A stretch of DNA of 37,924 nucleotides, taken from the NCBI GenBank assembly GCA_045657025.1, contig JAZOSF010000154.1, positions 1 through 37,924 on the forward strand, in the 5' to 3' direction. The position numbers and the translations under genes are program-made. Below, piece after piece: positions 16,151 through 25,428 of this stretch. The stretch is from RGIG6307 sp045657025. GTDB taxonomy: Bacteria; Bacillota; Clostridia; Lachnospirales; Lachnospiraceae. The notes under the pieces were generated by a model. It was not told the DNA's origin. It made no database searches and worked only from the letters and a program-made list of their open reading frames with translations. Within the stretch, counting starts at the first letter, position 1, and every line of letters starts with the position of its first letter.

Positions 16151-17020
16151 CTACTTCGTGCCTTTCAATTTGCTTATAATTTTATTTTTACCCTGCGCTG
16201 CTTCTTTATTTTTTTCCTGGAAACGAACAAGATGCTCCTGAAGACCATCTGTACCAAGATTTCGATACAACTTGCCCTCTCTTGCTACACTTATCATACC
16301 GTTTTCCTCAGATACGATAACAACCAATGCATCTGTGTTTTCAGAAGCACCAAGGGCTGCTCTGTGCCTGGTTCCCAACTCCTTGCTCACTGCTCTGTTT
16401 TCAGAAAGTGGTAAATAACAGGTGGCAGCAACAATACGATCTTCTTTGACTACAATAGCACCATCATGTAATGGTGTGTTGTGTTCAAAAATATTAATAA
16501 TCAACTGGCTGGTAAGAACTGCATCTATACTAATACCTGTAGCAGCATAATCCGCCAAAGATTGATTGCGCTCTATTACAATTAAAGCCCCTGTTTTGGA
16601 CTTACTCATTGCGGTGCTGGCATTTAATATGCCTTGCAATGTCTTATCTGTAAAATGGCCGTCCTCGCCTCGTCTCTTAACCAACTGAAGCTTGTCTAAA
16701 AACTCATTTCCGCCTAATTCCTCTAACGCTTTTCTAAGTTCCGGCTGAAGAATAATGAGTATGGCAGTAATAGCTATACTAACTACATTTTTGGCTATCC
16801 ATATAATGGTAGACATCTTCAATATAGCAGCCAGGGCCAAAAAAGATAAAATAACAATAATACCTTTTAATAGCACCCATACTCTTGTTTTTTGAATCCA
16901 CACCAAAATGTGATATATCAAATATGCCAAAATGAGAATTTCCAGTGCGTCAAGCCACCCAACATTAAATTTTGAAAATGCATTTTGGAAAAATTCGCCT
17001 ATTTTTAATAATTGTTCCAT
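16151..17020 (-). CDS. cdaA: Diadenylate cyclase CdaA
   Basis: 289 residues. Three N-terminal transmembrane helices (about 25-43, 50-67, 74-92) are followed by a DisA-N cyclase domain. The catalytic motifs DGAIVV (186-191) and GTRHRAALG (216-224) are intact, so it should make c-di-AMP from two ATP. c-di-AMP controls potassium and osmolyte uptake and wall integrity and is often essential in Firmicutes. It is followed directly by cdaR and glmM, and preceded at 11 bases by an unknown membrane protein gene. The C-terminal tail from about 265 is Lys-rich and has no known motif. Confidence 0.96.
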   Translation of the reverse strand: MEQLLKIGEFFQNAFSKFNVGWLDALEILILAYLIYHILVWIQKTRVWVLLKGIIVILSFLALAAILKMSTIIWIAKNVVSIAITAILIILQPELRKALEELGGNEFLDKLQLVKRRGEDGHFTDKTLQGILNASTAMSKSKTGALIVIERNQSLADYAATGISIDAVLTSQLIINIFEHNTPLHDGAIVVKEDRIVAATCYLPLSENRAVSKELGTRHRAALGASENTDALVVIVSEENGMISVAREGKLYRNLGTDGLQEHLVRFQEKNKEAAQGKNKIISKLKGTK

Positions 17021-17031
17021 TTCTTACTCTC

Positions 17032-17979
17032 TTACTTATATTGTGTCTGCTGTCTTTGTGTATTGATTTTCTTTACTGTTTTAGACGGTGCCTCAATATT
17101 CATCTTCGGCACGACTTTTACATAGTAATAATAATTTTTGTCCTCGAATTGTACTCGTTCCGTACGGCTATAATCCAAGCCTACAAATAAAAATCCTATA
17201 AACATCGTTAACGGAACTGCTATCAAAGTTCCTAATAACATTCCTAACACTCGCGGCCCGTTATCAAAAATCAGCAATCCCATAAAACTCAAAATAACAT
17301 TGGTCATAGCGCCCGTAAAAATTGCAATATTTCTTGCATTGTCAATAGCCTGTCTGCGCAAAATATGTACCACTATGGTTGCGGCAGCGAAACTTAACAG
17401 CGCCAAAAACATCTTCTCGTTGTGAATAATACCATCGATACCCACGCGGATTTTGTCCATACTTCCGGTAGCGGTCATCCCCTGGATGGTCAAGGCATTT
17501 ACGGAAATAAAATCAATGTAATAGTGAATAACGATGCCGCAGCACAAGGTAAGTACCGCTGTAGGACCACACAATACACCTACCATCAGAGGCATCATAT
17601 ACGGAAGGCCAATGTAGAAAGAAATTGGCACTAAAACCAACAAAATCAAATCTTTGCTTCCAAATCGCAAGTATAGGAAAAACACTGCTGCGGTAATAGC
17701 AACTGCAATCAATGCCAATTCCACAGAAAGTGCATACAAATGGCCCAATACCACAACAAAACCAATTATGATAGTAACGGTTCTTGGGCTAAAGGCACAA
17801 ATTAATGTCAAAATCAATACCACAAAGAAATTATCCAGTGTAGTCATATAGCCTATCTTGTCATTAATAGCCATTAACATTATAAATGCTACAATCGCCT
17901 TAACTGTCGGTACGATAATATTGTGATAACTTGCATACAAGCTTTTAATTTTTTCTTTTATCATTAACAGTGATTCCAT
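17032..17979 (-). CDS. Unknown multispanning membrane protein upstream of cdaA
   Basis: 315 residues with about nine to ten hydrophobic helices covering residues 20-265, then a ~50-residue hydrophilic tail with FEDKNYYYYVKVVPKMNIE and a Lys/Gln-rich end. I do not recognise the family. Gene products at this place in Lachnospiraceae have been loosely called ABC transporter permeases, but no permease signature is visible. The start follows AGAGG. The gene sits 17 bases after a small membrane protein gene and 11 bases before cdaA, so it may work with the c-di-AMP synthase or be a c-di-AMP target such as an osmolyte or ion channel; that is inference from position only. The tail is a candidate interaction site. 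Confidence 0.7.
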   Translation of the reverse strand: MESLLMIKEKIKSLYASYHNIIVPTVKAIVAFIMLMAINDKIGYMTTLDNFFVVLILTLICAFSPRTVTIIIGFVVVLGHLYALSVELALIAVAITAAVFFLYLRFGSKDLILLVLVPISFYIGLPYMMPLMVGVLCGPTAVLTLCCGIVIHYYIDFISVNALTIQGMTATGSMDKIRVGIDGIIHNEKMFLALLSFAAATIVVHILRRQAIDNARNIAIFTGAMTNVILSFMGLLIFDNGPRVLGMLLGTLIAVPLTMFIGFLFVGLDYSRTERVQFEDKNYYYYVKVVPKMNIEAPSKTVKKINTQRQQTQYK

Positions 17980-17996
17980 AATTACCTCTTGAAACC

Positions 17997-18392
17997 TTAA
18001 TTTTCTGATTGTACGTATTGTCTGTACAGTTCTTTAATTCCCAGCAGAAATTTGTTTACTCGTTTCTTGTATCTGCCATAGCAATAACTAATGTAGATGT
18101 AGCACAGCCCCAAATACAGCCCTATAAAAATAATATAGATAAGCAAAATATTGATTGCCATACGCAACAAATCCATAGTGAACAACTCAATTAGCAAGTT
18201 CTCCATGTTGTAAAGCGCGCACAAAGCTAAAATAATCACAAATGCAATGGTGCCGCAAACGAAAGACCATAACATTTTGGCAGTTACATAATCTCCGGGC
18301 CCATATTTTGTAATTTGCAATTCTTTTTTGCCCCACTTGCTTTCGTATAGTGCAAGCTTGGTCATCATCCTGGTACGTTGTTCATTAATCAT
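17997..18392 (-). CDS. Unknown small membrane protein, two helices
   Basis: 131 residues. A hydrophilic N-terminus of about 38 residues (with ITKYGPGDYVTAKML) is followed by two long hydrophobic helices (about 41-62 and 78-105) and a basic C-terminal tail (GRYKKRVNKFLLGIKELYRQ). The basic tail after the second helix suggests that both ends face the cytoplasm. The ribosome binding site is AGGGG. It is 11 bases after comF and 17 bases before the next membrane gene, so it is in the same unit. I do not recognise a family and assign no function. Confidence 0.65.
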   Translation of the reverse strand: MINEQRTRMMTKLALYESKWGKKELQITKYGPGDYVTAKMLWSFVCGTIAFVIILALCALYNMENLLIELFTMDLLRMAINILLIYIIFIGLYLGLCYIYISYCYGRYKKRVNKFLLGIKELYRQYVQSEN

Positions 18393-18403
18393 AATTATTA
18401 CCC

Positions 18404-19105
18404 CTATTCCATTCCCGCGGCCAGTGTAATTACATACACGTTTTTTACACCATTTTCCAAGAAAACTTCTGATAAGGCATCCACGGTACTTCCGGTAGTG
18501 TATATATCATCTATTATAATTACTGTATTTAATTTTACATCATTTACAGATAATTTAAAAGCCTTTTTCAAATTATTTTGACGTTCTGCGTAACTTAATT
18601 GCTTTTGTGGCAAAGTTTTTTTGCTTCTTACGGCAATTTTGTCCAAGCACGGCATCTCCATATGCTTTGCAAGGGCTTTACCAAGTAGTACGGATTGATT
18701 GTATCCCCGCTCATTTTGGCGACTTTTATGTAAGGGCACCGGAACAATTGCATCCGCCTGCATGGCACGAATATCATTCCCCAGGTATCTATATAACTCT
18801 TCGCCCCAAAAATCTGCATATTCCTGTCGTCCCTGATATTTAAAACGGAACAAGGAACTGGCCACACTTTCATAACAATATAAAGACCTGGCCCTTATAA
18901 ACTTATGCGAATATTTGCGGCAGTCACTGCAATATTCTTTTCCCTGGTGGGAAAGCCCTTTACCACACTTCATACAATAATTGGCATCCACGTACTGTAG
19001 TTTGCCTCTACAGTCGGGACAGCACAATTCGCCCCACGTTTTTATAATGTCATCACAAACGGGACATCTGCGCGGAAACAAAAGATTAGTAAATACTTGT
19101 TGCAT
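18404..19105 (-). CDS. comF: ComF family phosphoribosyltransferase-like protein
   Basis: 233 residues from the ATG at 19103-19105, preceded by AAGGAG; an upstream in-frame start at 19165 lies deep inside recD2. The N-terminus has a zinc-ribbon with paired cysteines (CPVCDDII, CCPDC, CMKCGKG, CSDC), and the C-terminus is a phosphoribosyltransferase fold with the signature VIIIDDIYTTGSTVDALSEV. ComF is needed for DNA uptake in naturally competent Firmicutes, where it helps single-stranded DNA pass the membrane with ComFA. No comFA or com pilus gene is here, so competence is not implied by this window. The start overlaps the recD2 stop by 20 bases, so the two are coupled. Confidence 0.92.
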   Translation of the reverse strand: MQQVFTNLLFPRRCPVCDDIIKTWGELCCPDCRGKLQYVDANYCMKCGKGLSHQGKEYCSDCRKYSHKFIRARSLYCYESVASSLFRFKYQGRQEYADFWGEELYRYLGNDIRAMQADAIVPVPLHKSRQNERGYNQSVLLGKALAKHMEMPCLDKIAVRSKKTLPQKQLSYAERQNNLKKAFKLSVNDVKLNTVIIIDDIYTTGSTVDALSEVFLENGVKNVYVITLAAGME

Positions 19106-21323
19106 AACACTCCTTAATTCGTAAATGCAAAGATGTATATCTTTTGTGCTGACTTCCGTTCGCAATCATACCTTCTACGGTGTCTCTGCTGCCCAGGATG
19201 GTCACGCAATTCCGTGCTCTGGTTACGCCTGTATAAAGTAAATTGCGATTGAATAACATTCGTGGTCCAATTAGTAACGGCATAATAACTGCCGGATACT
19301 CACTCCCTTGAGATTTGTGAATGGTAATGGCATAAGCAAGCTCCAGTTCCTCCAAGCCTGAAAACGGATAAACTACTTTTTTGCCTTCTTCAAACTCTAC
19401 TACCATTTGCTCTGCGTACTCGCGAATTTCTTTCACTCGACCTACATCGCCATTAAATACACCCATTCCTCGGTCAATAGGTATGTTGTACTTGCTGACA
19501 ATTTCCCACTCCAGCTGATAATTGTTGCGAATCTGCATTACCTTATCGCCCTCGCGGAAAATCGTGCCGCCTACCTGATGCTCCTTTTTGGATATATCGG
19601 GCGGATTCAAATATTCCTGTAAAATCTGATTCAGCTGCTCAACGCCCAATGTGCCTTTGCGCATAGGAGTCAACACTTGGACGTCCATATAGTCTGCATT
19701 CACATATTTAGGCAACTTTTCACGGATGAGCTGAATCATATGTTTATAAATTACATTTACATCATTTCGTTCTAGGAAAAAGAAATCCTTGCTCTTATTA
19801 TCAAGGTTAATTGTTAGGCCTTTGTTAATAAGATGCGCATTTACAATAATATCGCTACTGGCTGCCTGTCTGAAAATATGATCTAGTACAATCATAGGAA
19901 AGCACTCACTGCGCATAATATCCCGAAGTATTTGGCCCGGCCCCACGCTCGGAAGCTGATCCACGTCACCAACCAAAATCAGTCTGGTTCCGGTACAGAT
20001 TGCTTGCAACAATGCATGGAACAAATGAATATCTACCATAGACATTTCATCAATAATCACCACATCTGCCTCTAAAGGATTGCTGCGATTACGCTCAAAC
20101 CGCGCACCGTTGCTGTCCTCTTCCAAGGCACCGTTTAATTCCAACATGCGGTGGATGGTTCTTGCCTCATAACCGGTCGCTTCTGTCATACGCTTGGCAG
20201 CACGTCCGGTTGGAGCTCCCAACAAAATATCCAGCCCCTGTTGTTCAAAATACTTAATCATAGTATTGATTGTAGTGGTTTTGCCCGTTCCCGGTCCGCC
20301 GGAAAGGATGAAAACACCGTTTTTGACGCTCTCCACTACTGCTTTGGACTGCAAATCATCTAATACAATCCCTAACTTGTCGGACAGCTCCTCTATCTCC
20401 CGCAGAATTTTGATTTCCTTCTTAGGGCTAATATATTCTACGGAAGTATTTAATTCATGAAGCATGCGCGCGCAACTTAGCTCCATATAGTAATATTTGG
20501 ATGCATACACCATGCATACATCCTCTATTTGCTTAACAATCAATTTTTTGTCCATAGCCATATTGGACAAAATAGGTTCGATTGCCTCTCTTGCAACTCC
20601 AAGCAAATACTCGCTTCGCTCCAAAAGAAGATCCATAGGCAAATAAATGTGCCCCTCCTGCAGTGCCTGCATCAGCACATATAAAACGCCGCTACTGATA
20701 CGATAATCAGAGTCCGTGTGAATACCTATCTTGGCCGCAATTTCATCTGCCATTTTAAAGCCCACACCTGTAATGTCCTCTGCCAGTCGGTATGGATTGG
20801 ACTGTAGCACCTGATACAAACTGTCTTCATAGGTTTGATAAATCTTTACTGCCAACGTGTTGCTGATACCAAACTGCTGCAAGTACACCAGTGCAGAACG
20901 CAGGTCTCTCTTCTCCTCCATCTGTGCACTAATTTCCCTGGCAATACGTTCACTGATACCTTTTACTTCAGACAAACGCTCCGGTTCTTCTTCCATAATA
21001 CGAAAAGTGTCCGCGCCAAAACGCTTAATAATTCGGTCTGCCAATGTAGCACCAATACCTTTTACCGCGCCACTGGCCAAATATCTGCGTATGCTTTCCA
21101 CGTCTTCCGGTGGAATCACTTTGTATGTATTGATTTTAAATTGGGCGCCATATACAGGATGAGTAATCCCTTCCCCCTCGGCCTCAATGGTTTCCCCCAC
21201 CGTAAGTCCTTTTAGCGTACCCACACAAGTGATTTCATCCCCGTCACTAATCATATGAAATACGGTATATCCACTTTCACTTTGATAAACAATATGTTCT
21301 ACATAGCCTTTTATGATATCCAT
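19086..21323 (-). CDS. recD2: RecD2-like SF1B DNA helicase
   Basis: 745 residues, the normal length for RecD2, which lacks RecBC partners and unwinds DNA 5' to 3'. The N-terminal half holds an OB-like start (IVYQSESGYTVFHM) and a chain of helix-hairpin-helix segments (GAVKGIGATLADRI, LSEVKGISERIARE, ITGVGFKMADEIA). The helicase core has Walker A GGPGTGKT (342-349), a DEMSMVD Walker B, GDVDQLPSVGPGQ, and C-terminal YAITIHKSQGSEYPAVIMP and LYTGVTRARNCVTIL motifs. It acts in recombination and replication-fork repair. The start has CGGAGG. It is the first gene of a long unit that runs through comF to ptsH. Confidence 0.95.
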   Translation of the reverse strand: MDIIKGYVEHIVYQSESGYTVFHMISDGDEITCVGTLKGLTVGETIEAEGEGITHPVYGAQFKINTYKVIPPEDVESIRRYLASGAVKGIGATLADRIIKRFGADTFRIMEEEPERLSEVKGISERIAREISAQMEEKRDLRSALVYLQQFGISNTLAVKIYQTYEDSLYQVLQSNPYRLAEDITGVGFKMADEIAAKIGIHTDSDYRISSGVLYVLMQALQEGHIYLPMDLLLERSEYLLGVAREAIEPILSNMAMDKKLIVKQIEDVCMVYASKYYYMELSCARMLHELNTSVEYISPKKEIKILREIEELSDKLGIVLDDLQSKAVVESVKNGVFILSGGPGTGKTTTINTMIKYFEQQGLDILLGAPTGRAAKRMTEATGYEARTIHRMLELNGALEEDSNGARFERNRSNPLEADVVIIDEMSMVDIHLFHALLQAICTGTRLILVGDVDQLPSVGPGQILRDIMRSECFPMIVLDHIFRQAASSDIIVNAHLINKGLTINLDNKSKDFFFLERNDVNVIYKHMIQLIREKLPKYVNADYMDVQVLTPMRKGTLGVEQLNQILQEYLNPPDISKKEHQVGGTIFREGDKVMQIRNNYQLEWEIVSKYNIPIDRGMGVFNGDVGRVKEIREYAEQMVVEFEEGKKVVYPFSGLEELELAYAITIHKSQGSEYPAVIMPLLIGPRMLFNRNLLYTGVTRARNCVTILGSRDTVEGMIANGSQHKRYTSLHLRIKECYATSIY

Positions 21324-21367
21324 ATTTCCTCCGATTTGTTCGTGTAATACTTGGTTTGTTGTTTTAA

Positions 21368-21395
21368 AAAGGCCGTCGTCATCACGACAGCCTTT
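21368..21395 (-). terminator. Terminator after mreB
   Basis: On the minus strand a 12-pair stem with one G-U pair (21368-21379 with 21384-21395) and a four-base loop is followed by TTTAAAAC. It starts three bases after the mreB stop and separates mreB from recD2. The T-run is short, so some read-through into recD2 is possible; I see no good promoter between it and recD2. Confidence 0.72.
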
Positions 21396-21398
21396 GAA

Positions 21399-22397
21399 TT
21401 ATTCTTTATCTCTGTAGCCTGCCAAAAATTCTACATACTTACCGGTTCCAACGGCAACCGCTGTCATAGGATCTTCAGCTGTAATTGTATTGATACCTGT
21501 TTTGGAATAAATAAGTTCTTCCAAACCACGCAATAAACTACCACCACCTGTAAGCACAATTCCTCTGTCTGCAATATCTGCTGCAAGTTCTGGCGGAGTC
21601 TTTTCTAATACGCTATGAATTGTTTCCACAATTTGATTTACTGGCTCGCGAAGTGCTTCCTCAGTTTCTCTGGATGATACGGTAATTGTCTTTGGAAGAC
21701 CGGTAACAAGGTCTCTGCCTCGTACGTCCATAAAAGTTTCTTCACCAATATCATACACTGTGCCAATCTTGATTTTTAAATCTTCTGCACTACGTTCACC
21801 AACTAAAAGATTGTGTTTCTTACGCATCCAACGAACAATTGCTTCGTCGAAATCGTCGCCTGCAACTTTGATAGATGCACTAACTACAGTACCGCCAAGG
21901 GAAATAACTGCTATATCTGATGTACCACCACCGATATCAACAATCATATTACCGCATGGACGTGAAATATCAATTCCTGCGCCAATTGCTGCTGCGATTG
22001 GTTCCTCAATAATGGAAACTTCTCTTGCACCTGCTTCGTAAGTAGCATCTTCTACCGCTTTCTTCTCTACTTCTGTAACACCACTTGGTACACATACTGC
22101 AACACGTGGCTTACGGAATGTATGCTTGCCCATAGCTTTCTGAATAAAATACTTCATCATACGCTCTGTTACCTTGTAATCAGAGATAACACCCTGACGC
22201 AAAGGTCTGACTGCAACAATGTTACCCGGTGTACGTCCTAACATAAGTCTTGCGTTTTCACCGATTGCTTTGATTTTGTTAGTATCACGGTCAAAAGCAA
22301 CCACGCTTGGCTCCTTTAACACTACACCCTTTCCACGAATATATACCAAAATGCTGGCAGTTCCCAAATCAATTCCAATATCTGTATACTGTGCCAT
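21399..22397 (-). CDS. mreB: Rod-shape protein MreB/Mbl
   Basis: 332 residues from the ATG at 22395-22397, preceded by AAAGGAAA; an upstream in-frame ATG at 22442 lacks a ribosome binding site. The actin-like ATPase motifs are intact: DIGIDLGTASILVYIRGKG (phosphate 1), MIVDIGGGTSDIAVISLGG (phosphate 2) and RGIVLTGGGSLLRGLEELI (adenosine), plus the central EEPIAAAIGAG. It forms membrane-bound filaments that guide peptidoglycan synthesis in rod-shaped cells. It could equally be the paralogue Mbl; mreC and mreD do not follow it, which favours a stand-alone Mbl-type copy. It has its own promoter and terminator. Confidence 0.93.
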   Translation of the reverse strand: MAQYTDIGIDLGTASILVYIRGKGVVLKEPSVVAFDRDTNKIKAIGENARLMLGRTPGNIVAVRPLRQGVISDYKVTERMMKYFIQKAMGKHTFRKPRVAVCVPSGVTEVEKKAVEDATYEAGAREVSIIEEPIAAAIGAGIDISRPCGNMIVDIGGGTSDIAVISLGGTVVSASIKVAGDDFDEAIVRWMRKKHNLLVGERSAEDLKIKIGTVYDIGEETFMDVRGRDLVTGLPKTITVSSRETEEALREPVNQIVETIHSVLEKTPPELAADIADRGIVLTGGGSLLRGLEELIYSKTGINTITAEDPMTAVAVGTGKYVEFLAGYRDKE

Positions 22398-22480
22398 AAA
22401 CTTTCCTTTCTCGACCTTCTTTATTTCCAACCGGTTTGTCATAAGACATACCGAACCTATATAAATATTTTCCTTAATTT

Positions 22481-22509
22481 ATCATAAAGCAGATTGGCAA
22501 TAAGTGCAA
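22481..22509 (-). promoter_or_regulatory. Promoter of mreB
   Basis: On the minus strand TTGCAC (22504-22509) and TATGAT (22481-22486) are 17 bases apart. The leader to the ATG at 22397 is about 75 bases. It lies downstream of the uvrA stop, where no convincing terminator is seen, so uvrA transcripts may also enter mreB. Confidence 0.6.
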
Positions 22510-22556
22510 GAGCGAATGCAGTCGAATTAAGAAAAAATTTATTTTTCTGCTCTTTT

Positions 22557-25415
22557 TTAAGCTTTATCTCTGTTTAATACTTTTTGGAGATATTGTCCCG
22601 TGTAAGATTCACGAACCTGACTGACTTCCTCCGGTGTGCCTGTAGCTACAATAGTACCACCGCCATCGCCGCCTTCCGGACCGATATCAATAATATAATC
22701 TGCGGTTTTAATTAAATCCAGATTGTGCTCAATTACTACAACCGTATTGCCACCATCTGCCAATCTCTGTAAAATCTCTGTCAGCTTGTGAACATCGGCA
22801 AAATGAAGTCCCGTAGTAGGTTCGTCCAAAATATAAATGGTTTTGCCTGTTCCGCGTTTTGCCAACTCGGTAGCCAGTTTTACACGCTGTGCCTCGCCAC
22901 CTGACAACTCTGTAGACGGCTGTCCCAGCTTAATATAGGACAATCCCACGTCATACAAAGTCTGCATTTTGCGGTGAATAGATGGTACCGGAGCAAAGAA
23001 ATGCACTGCCTCTTCTACTGTCATATTCAGCACGTCATAGATGCTTTTTCCTTTATATTTCACTTCCAAAGTCTCGCGGTTATAGCGCTTACCACCACAC
23101 ACTTCACACGGAACGTAAACGTCCGGAAGGAAATGCATTTCGATTTTTATAATACCGTCACCACTGCAGGCTTCGCATCGGCCGCCCTTTACATTGAAGC
23201 TGAATCGCCCCTTCTTGTAGCCTTTTGCTTTTGCATCAGCTGTAGCAGCAAACAAATCGCGAATCTGATCAAATACACCGGTATAAGTAGCCGGATTAGA
23301 ACGAGGAGTACGACCAATTGGGGACTGGTCAATATTAATTACCTTATCCAATTGTTCCACGCCTGTTATTGCTTTGTGTCTACCCGGAATCGTACGTGCA
23401 CGGTTCAATTTCTTGGCTAATGTTTTGTACAAAACTTCATTAATCAAGGAAGATTTGCCAGAACCTGACACACCTGTCACACATGTCAGCACTCCAAGCG
23501 GAATATCTACATCAATATCTTTTAAATTATTTTCTCTAGCGCCAATTACCTGTAACCAACCATTTGGCTCCCGTCTTACAGACGGAACCGGAATGCTTAG
23601 CTTACCGCTTAAATATTGGCCGGTAATGGATTCCGGCACTTTACAAATTTCTTCTGCCGTTCCCTGAGCTACCACTTTACCTCCATGGCAACCTGCTCCC
23701 GGTCCGATATCTACAATGTGATCTGCTGCCCACATAGTATCTTCGTCATGTTCAACTACGATCAACGTATTGCCCAAATCGCGAAGATGACGCAAAGTCG
23801 CCAAAAGCTTGTCATTATCTCTCTGGTGCAAACCGATACTAGGCTCGTCCAAAATATAACATACTCCAACCAAACCGGAGCCTATCTGGGTTGCCAAGCG
23901 AATTCGCTGTGCTTCACCGCCTGACAAGGTACCTGTAGCCCTGGACAAAGACAAATATTCCAAACCAACAGAACGCAAAAAGCCGATTCTCGCATGGATT
24001 TCCTTCATAATTTGTTCACCGATTATCTTTTGCTGATTACTCAGCTGAAGTTCATGCAAGTGCTCATATAAATCTTTTACAGTCATTGAGGTTACTTCGT
24101 GAATGTTTTTATCGCCCACGGTAACCGCCAAGGCTTCTTTCTTAAGTCTCTGACCCTTACACAAGCTGCAAGGTGTAATGCGCATAAAAGATTCATACTC
24201 TGCTTTCATAGTCTCAGAAGCGGTTTCGCGATATCTGCGCTCTACATTACGAATCAATCCTTCAAAAGCAATCGGATATACGCCTTTTCCTCGCTGTCCT
24301 TCATAGTAAACATCTACCTTGTGTCCACCGGTACCATATATAATCACCCGTTGTGATTCTTCACTTAATTCTTCGAACGGAGTATCCAGGCTAAATCCAT
24401 ACTCTTTTGCAATTGCCAAAAGAATGGCATAGGAAAAACTGCCCGGTTCGCAGGAAGACTGCCATCCCATGGCCTGAATCGCCCCTTGATGCAAGGACAA
24501 CGTACGGTCTGGAATCATCAAATCCACATCAAACTCCATCTTGTATCCCAAACCAAAACAGTCCGGACAAGCTCCAAACGGATTGTTAAAGGAAATGCTT
24601 CTTGGCTCCAATTCTCCCACACTGATACCACAATTCGGACATGCGAAGCTTTGAGAGCAAACAAGCATTTCGCCCCCAATAACATCTACATATAGCAACC
24701 CTTCCGCCAAGCTCAGTACATTCTCAATGGAATCGGTAAGTCTCGCCTCAATTCCCGGCTTTACCACCAGTCGGTCCACTACAATTTCAATATTGTGCTT
24801 AATGTTTTTGTCCAGCTGAATATCCTCGGTCAATTCATACATATTGCCATCAATCAACACTCGTACGTAACCGCTTTTCTTGGCGCGTTCCAGCACCTTC
24901 TCATGGCGGCCTTTTCGTCCGCGCACTACAGGCGCTAACAGCTGGATACGTGTTCCTTCCGGCAACTCCATAACCTGGTCTACCATCTGGTCTACAGACA
25001 TTTTGGAAATCTCTCTGCCACATTCCGGGCAGTGCGGAATGCCGATTCTTGCATACAACAAACGGAAATAGTCGTATATTTCTGTCACTGTACCTACGGT
25101 AGAACGCGGGTTGCGATTGGTAGATTTCTGATCAATGGAAATGGCTGGTGACAATCCTTCGATTTTTTCCACGTCCGGTTTCTCCATTTGACCCAAAAAC
25201 ATACGCGCATAAGAAGACAAAGATTCCATGTAACGTCTTTGTCCTTCTGCATAAATAGTATCAAAGGCCAGTGATGATTTGCCGGAACCGGATAAACCGG
25301 TCAAAACAACCAGTTCGTTTCTCGGTATGTCTACACTTAGGTTGTCTAAATTATTTTCATTTGCACCTCTGATTTTGATATATTCTCTGGGGCGCATCTT
25401 CTTAATTTCTTCCAT
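22557..25415 (-). CDS. uvrA: Excinuclease ABC subunit UvrA
   Basis: 952 residues, the usual UvrA length. The protein is the damage-recognition ATPase of nucleotide excision repair. Two ABC modules are seen: Walker A GLSGSGKSS at 40-48 with its signature ATGTLSGGEAQRIRLATQIG, and a second Walker A GVSGSGKSS at about 650 with signature STELSGGEAQRVKLATELAK and IYILDEPTTGLHFADVHKL. The zinc modules are CPECGREI and CPNCG in the first half and CEACSGDG with CEVCGGKRYN in the second. All key residues are intact. It follows uvrB by 13 bases in the same direction. Its start follows AGGAG at a long spacing. Confidence 0.98.
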   Translation of the reverse strand: MEEIKKMRPREYIKIRGANENNLDNLSVDIPRNELVVLTGLSGSGKSSLAFDTIYAEGQRRYMESLSSYARMFLGQMEKPDVEKIEGLSPAISIDQKSTNRNPRSTVGTVTEIYDYFRLLYARIGIPHCPECGREISKMSVDQMVDQVMELPEGTRIQLLAPVVRGRKGRHEKVLERAKKSGYVRVLIDGNMYELTEDIQLDKNIKHNIEIVVDRLVVKPGIEARLTDSIENVLSLAEGLLYVDVIGGEMLVCSQSFACPNCGISVGELEPRSISFNNPFGACPDCFGLGYKMEFDVDLMIPDRTLSLHQGAIQAMGWQSSCEPGSFSYAILLAIAKEYGFSLDTPFEELSEESQRVIIYGTGGHKVDVYYEGQRGKGVYPIAFEGLIRNVERRYRETASETMKAEYESFMRITPCSLCKGQRLKKEALAVTVGDKNIHEVTSMTVKDLYEHLHELQLSNQQKIIGEQIMKEIHARIGFLRSVGLEYLSLSRATGTLSGGEAQRIRLATQIGSGLVGVCYILDEPSIGLHQRDNDKLLATLRHLRDLGNTLIVVEHDEDTMWAADHIVDIGPGAGCHGGKVVAQGTAEEICKVPESITGQYLSGKLSIPVPSVRREPNGWLQVIGARENNLKDIDVDIPLGVLTCVTGVSGSGKSSLINEVLYKTLAKKLNRARTIPGRHKAITGVEQLDKVINIDQSPIGRTPRSNPATYTGVFDQIRDLFAATADAKAKGYKKGRFSFNVKGGRCEACSGDGIIKIEMHFLPDVYVPCEVCGGKRYNRETLEVKYKGKSIYDVLNMTVEEAVHFFAPVPSIHRKMQTLYDVGLSYIKLGQPSTELSGGEAQRVKLATELAKRGTGKTIYILDEPTTGLHFADVHKLTEILQRLADGGNTVVVIEHNLDLIKTADYIIDIGPEGGDGGGTIVATGTPEEVSQVRESYTGQYLQKVLNRDKA

Positions 25416-25428
25416 AAAAATTTGTCTC

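Noticed and set aside
19106..19165. Longer start for comF inside recD2
   Set aside because: No ribosome binding site, and the added residues do not belong to the ComF zinc region.
22510..22556. Possible uvrA terminator
   Set aside because: Only an A/T-only pairing with a very small loop is present; not a credible terminator.
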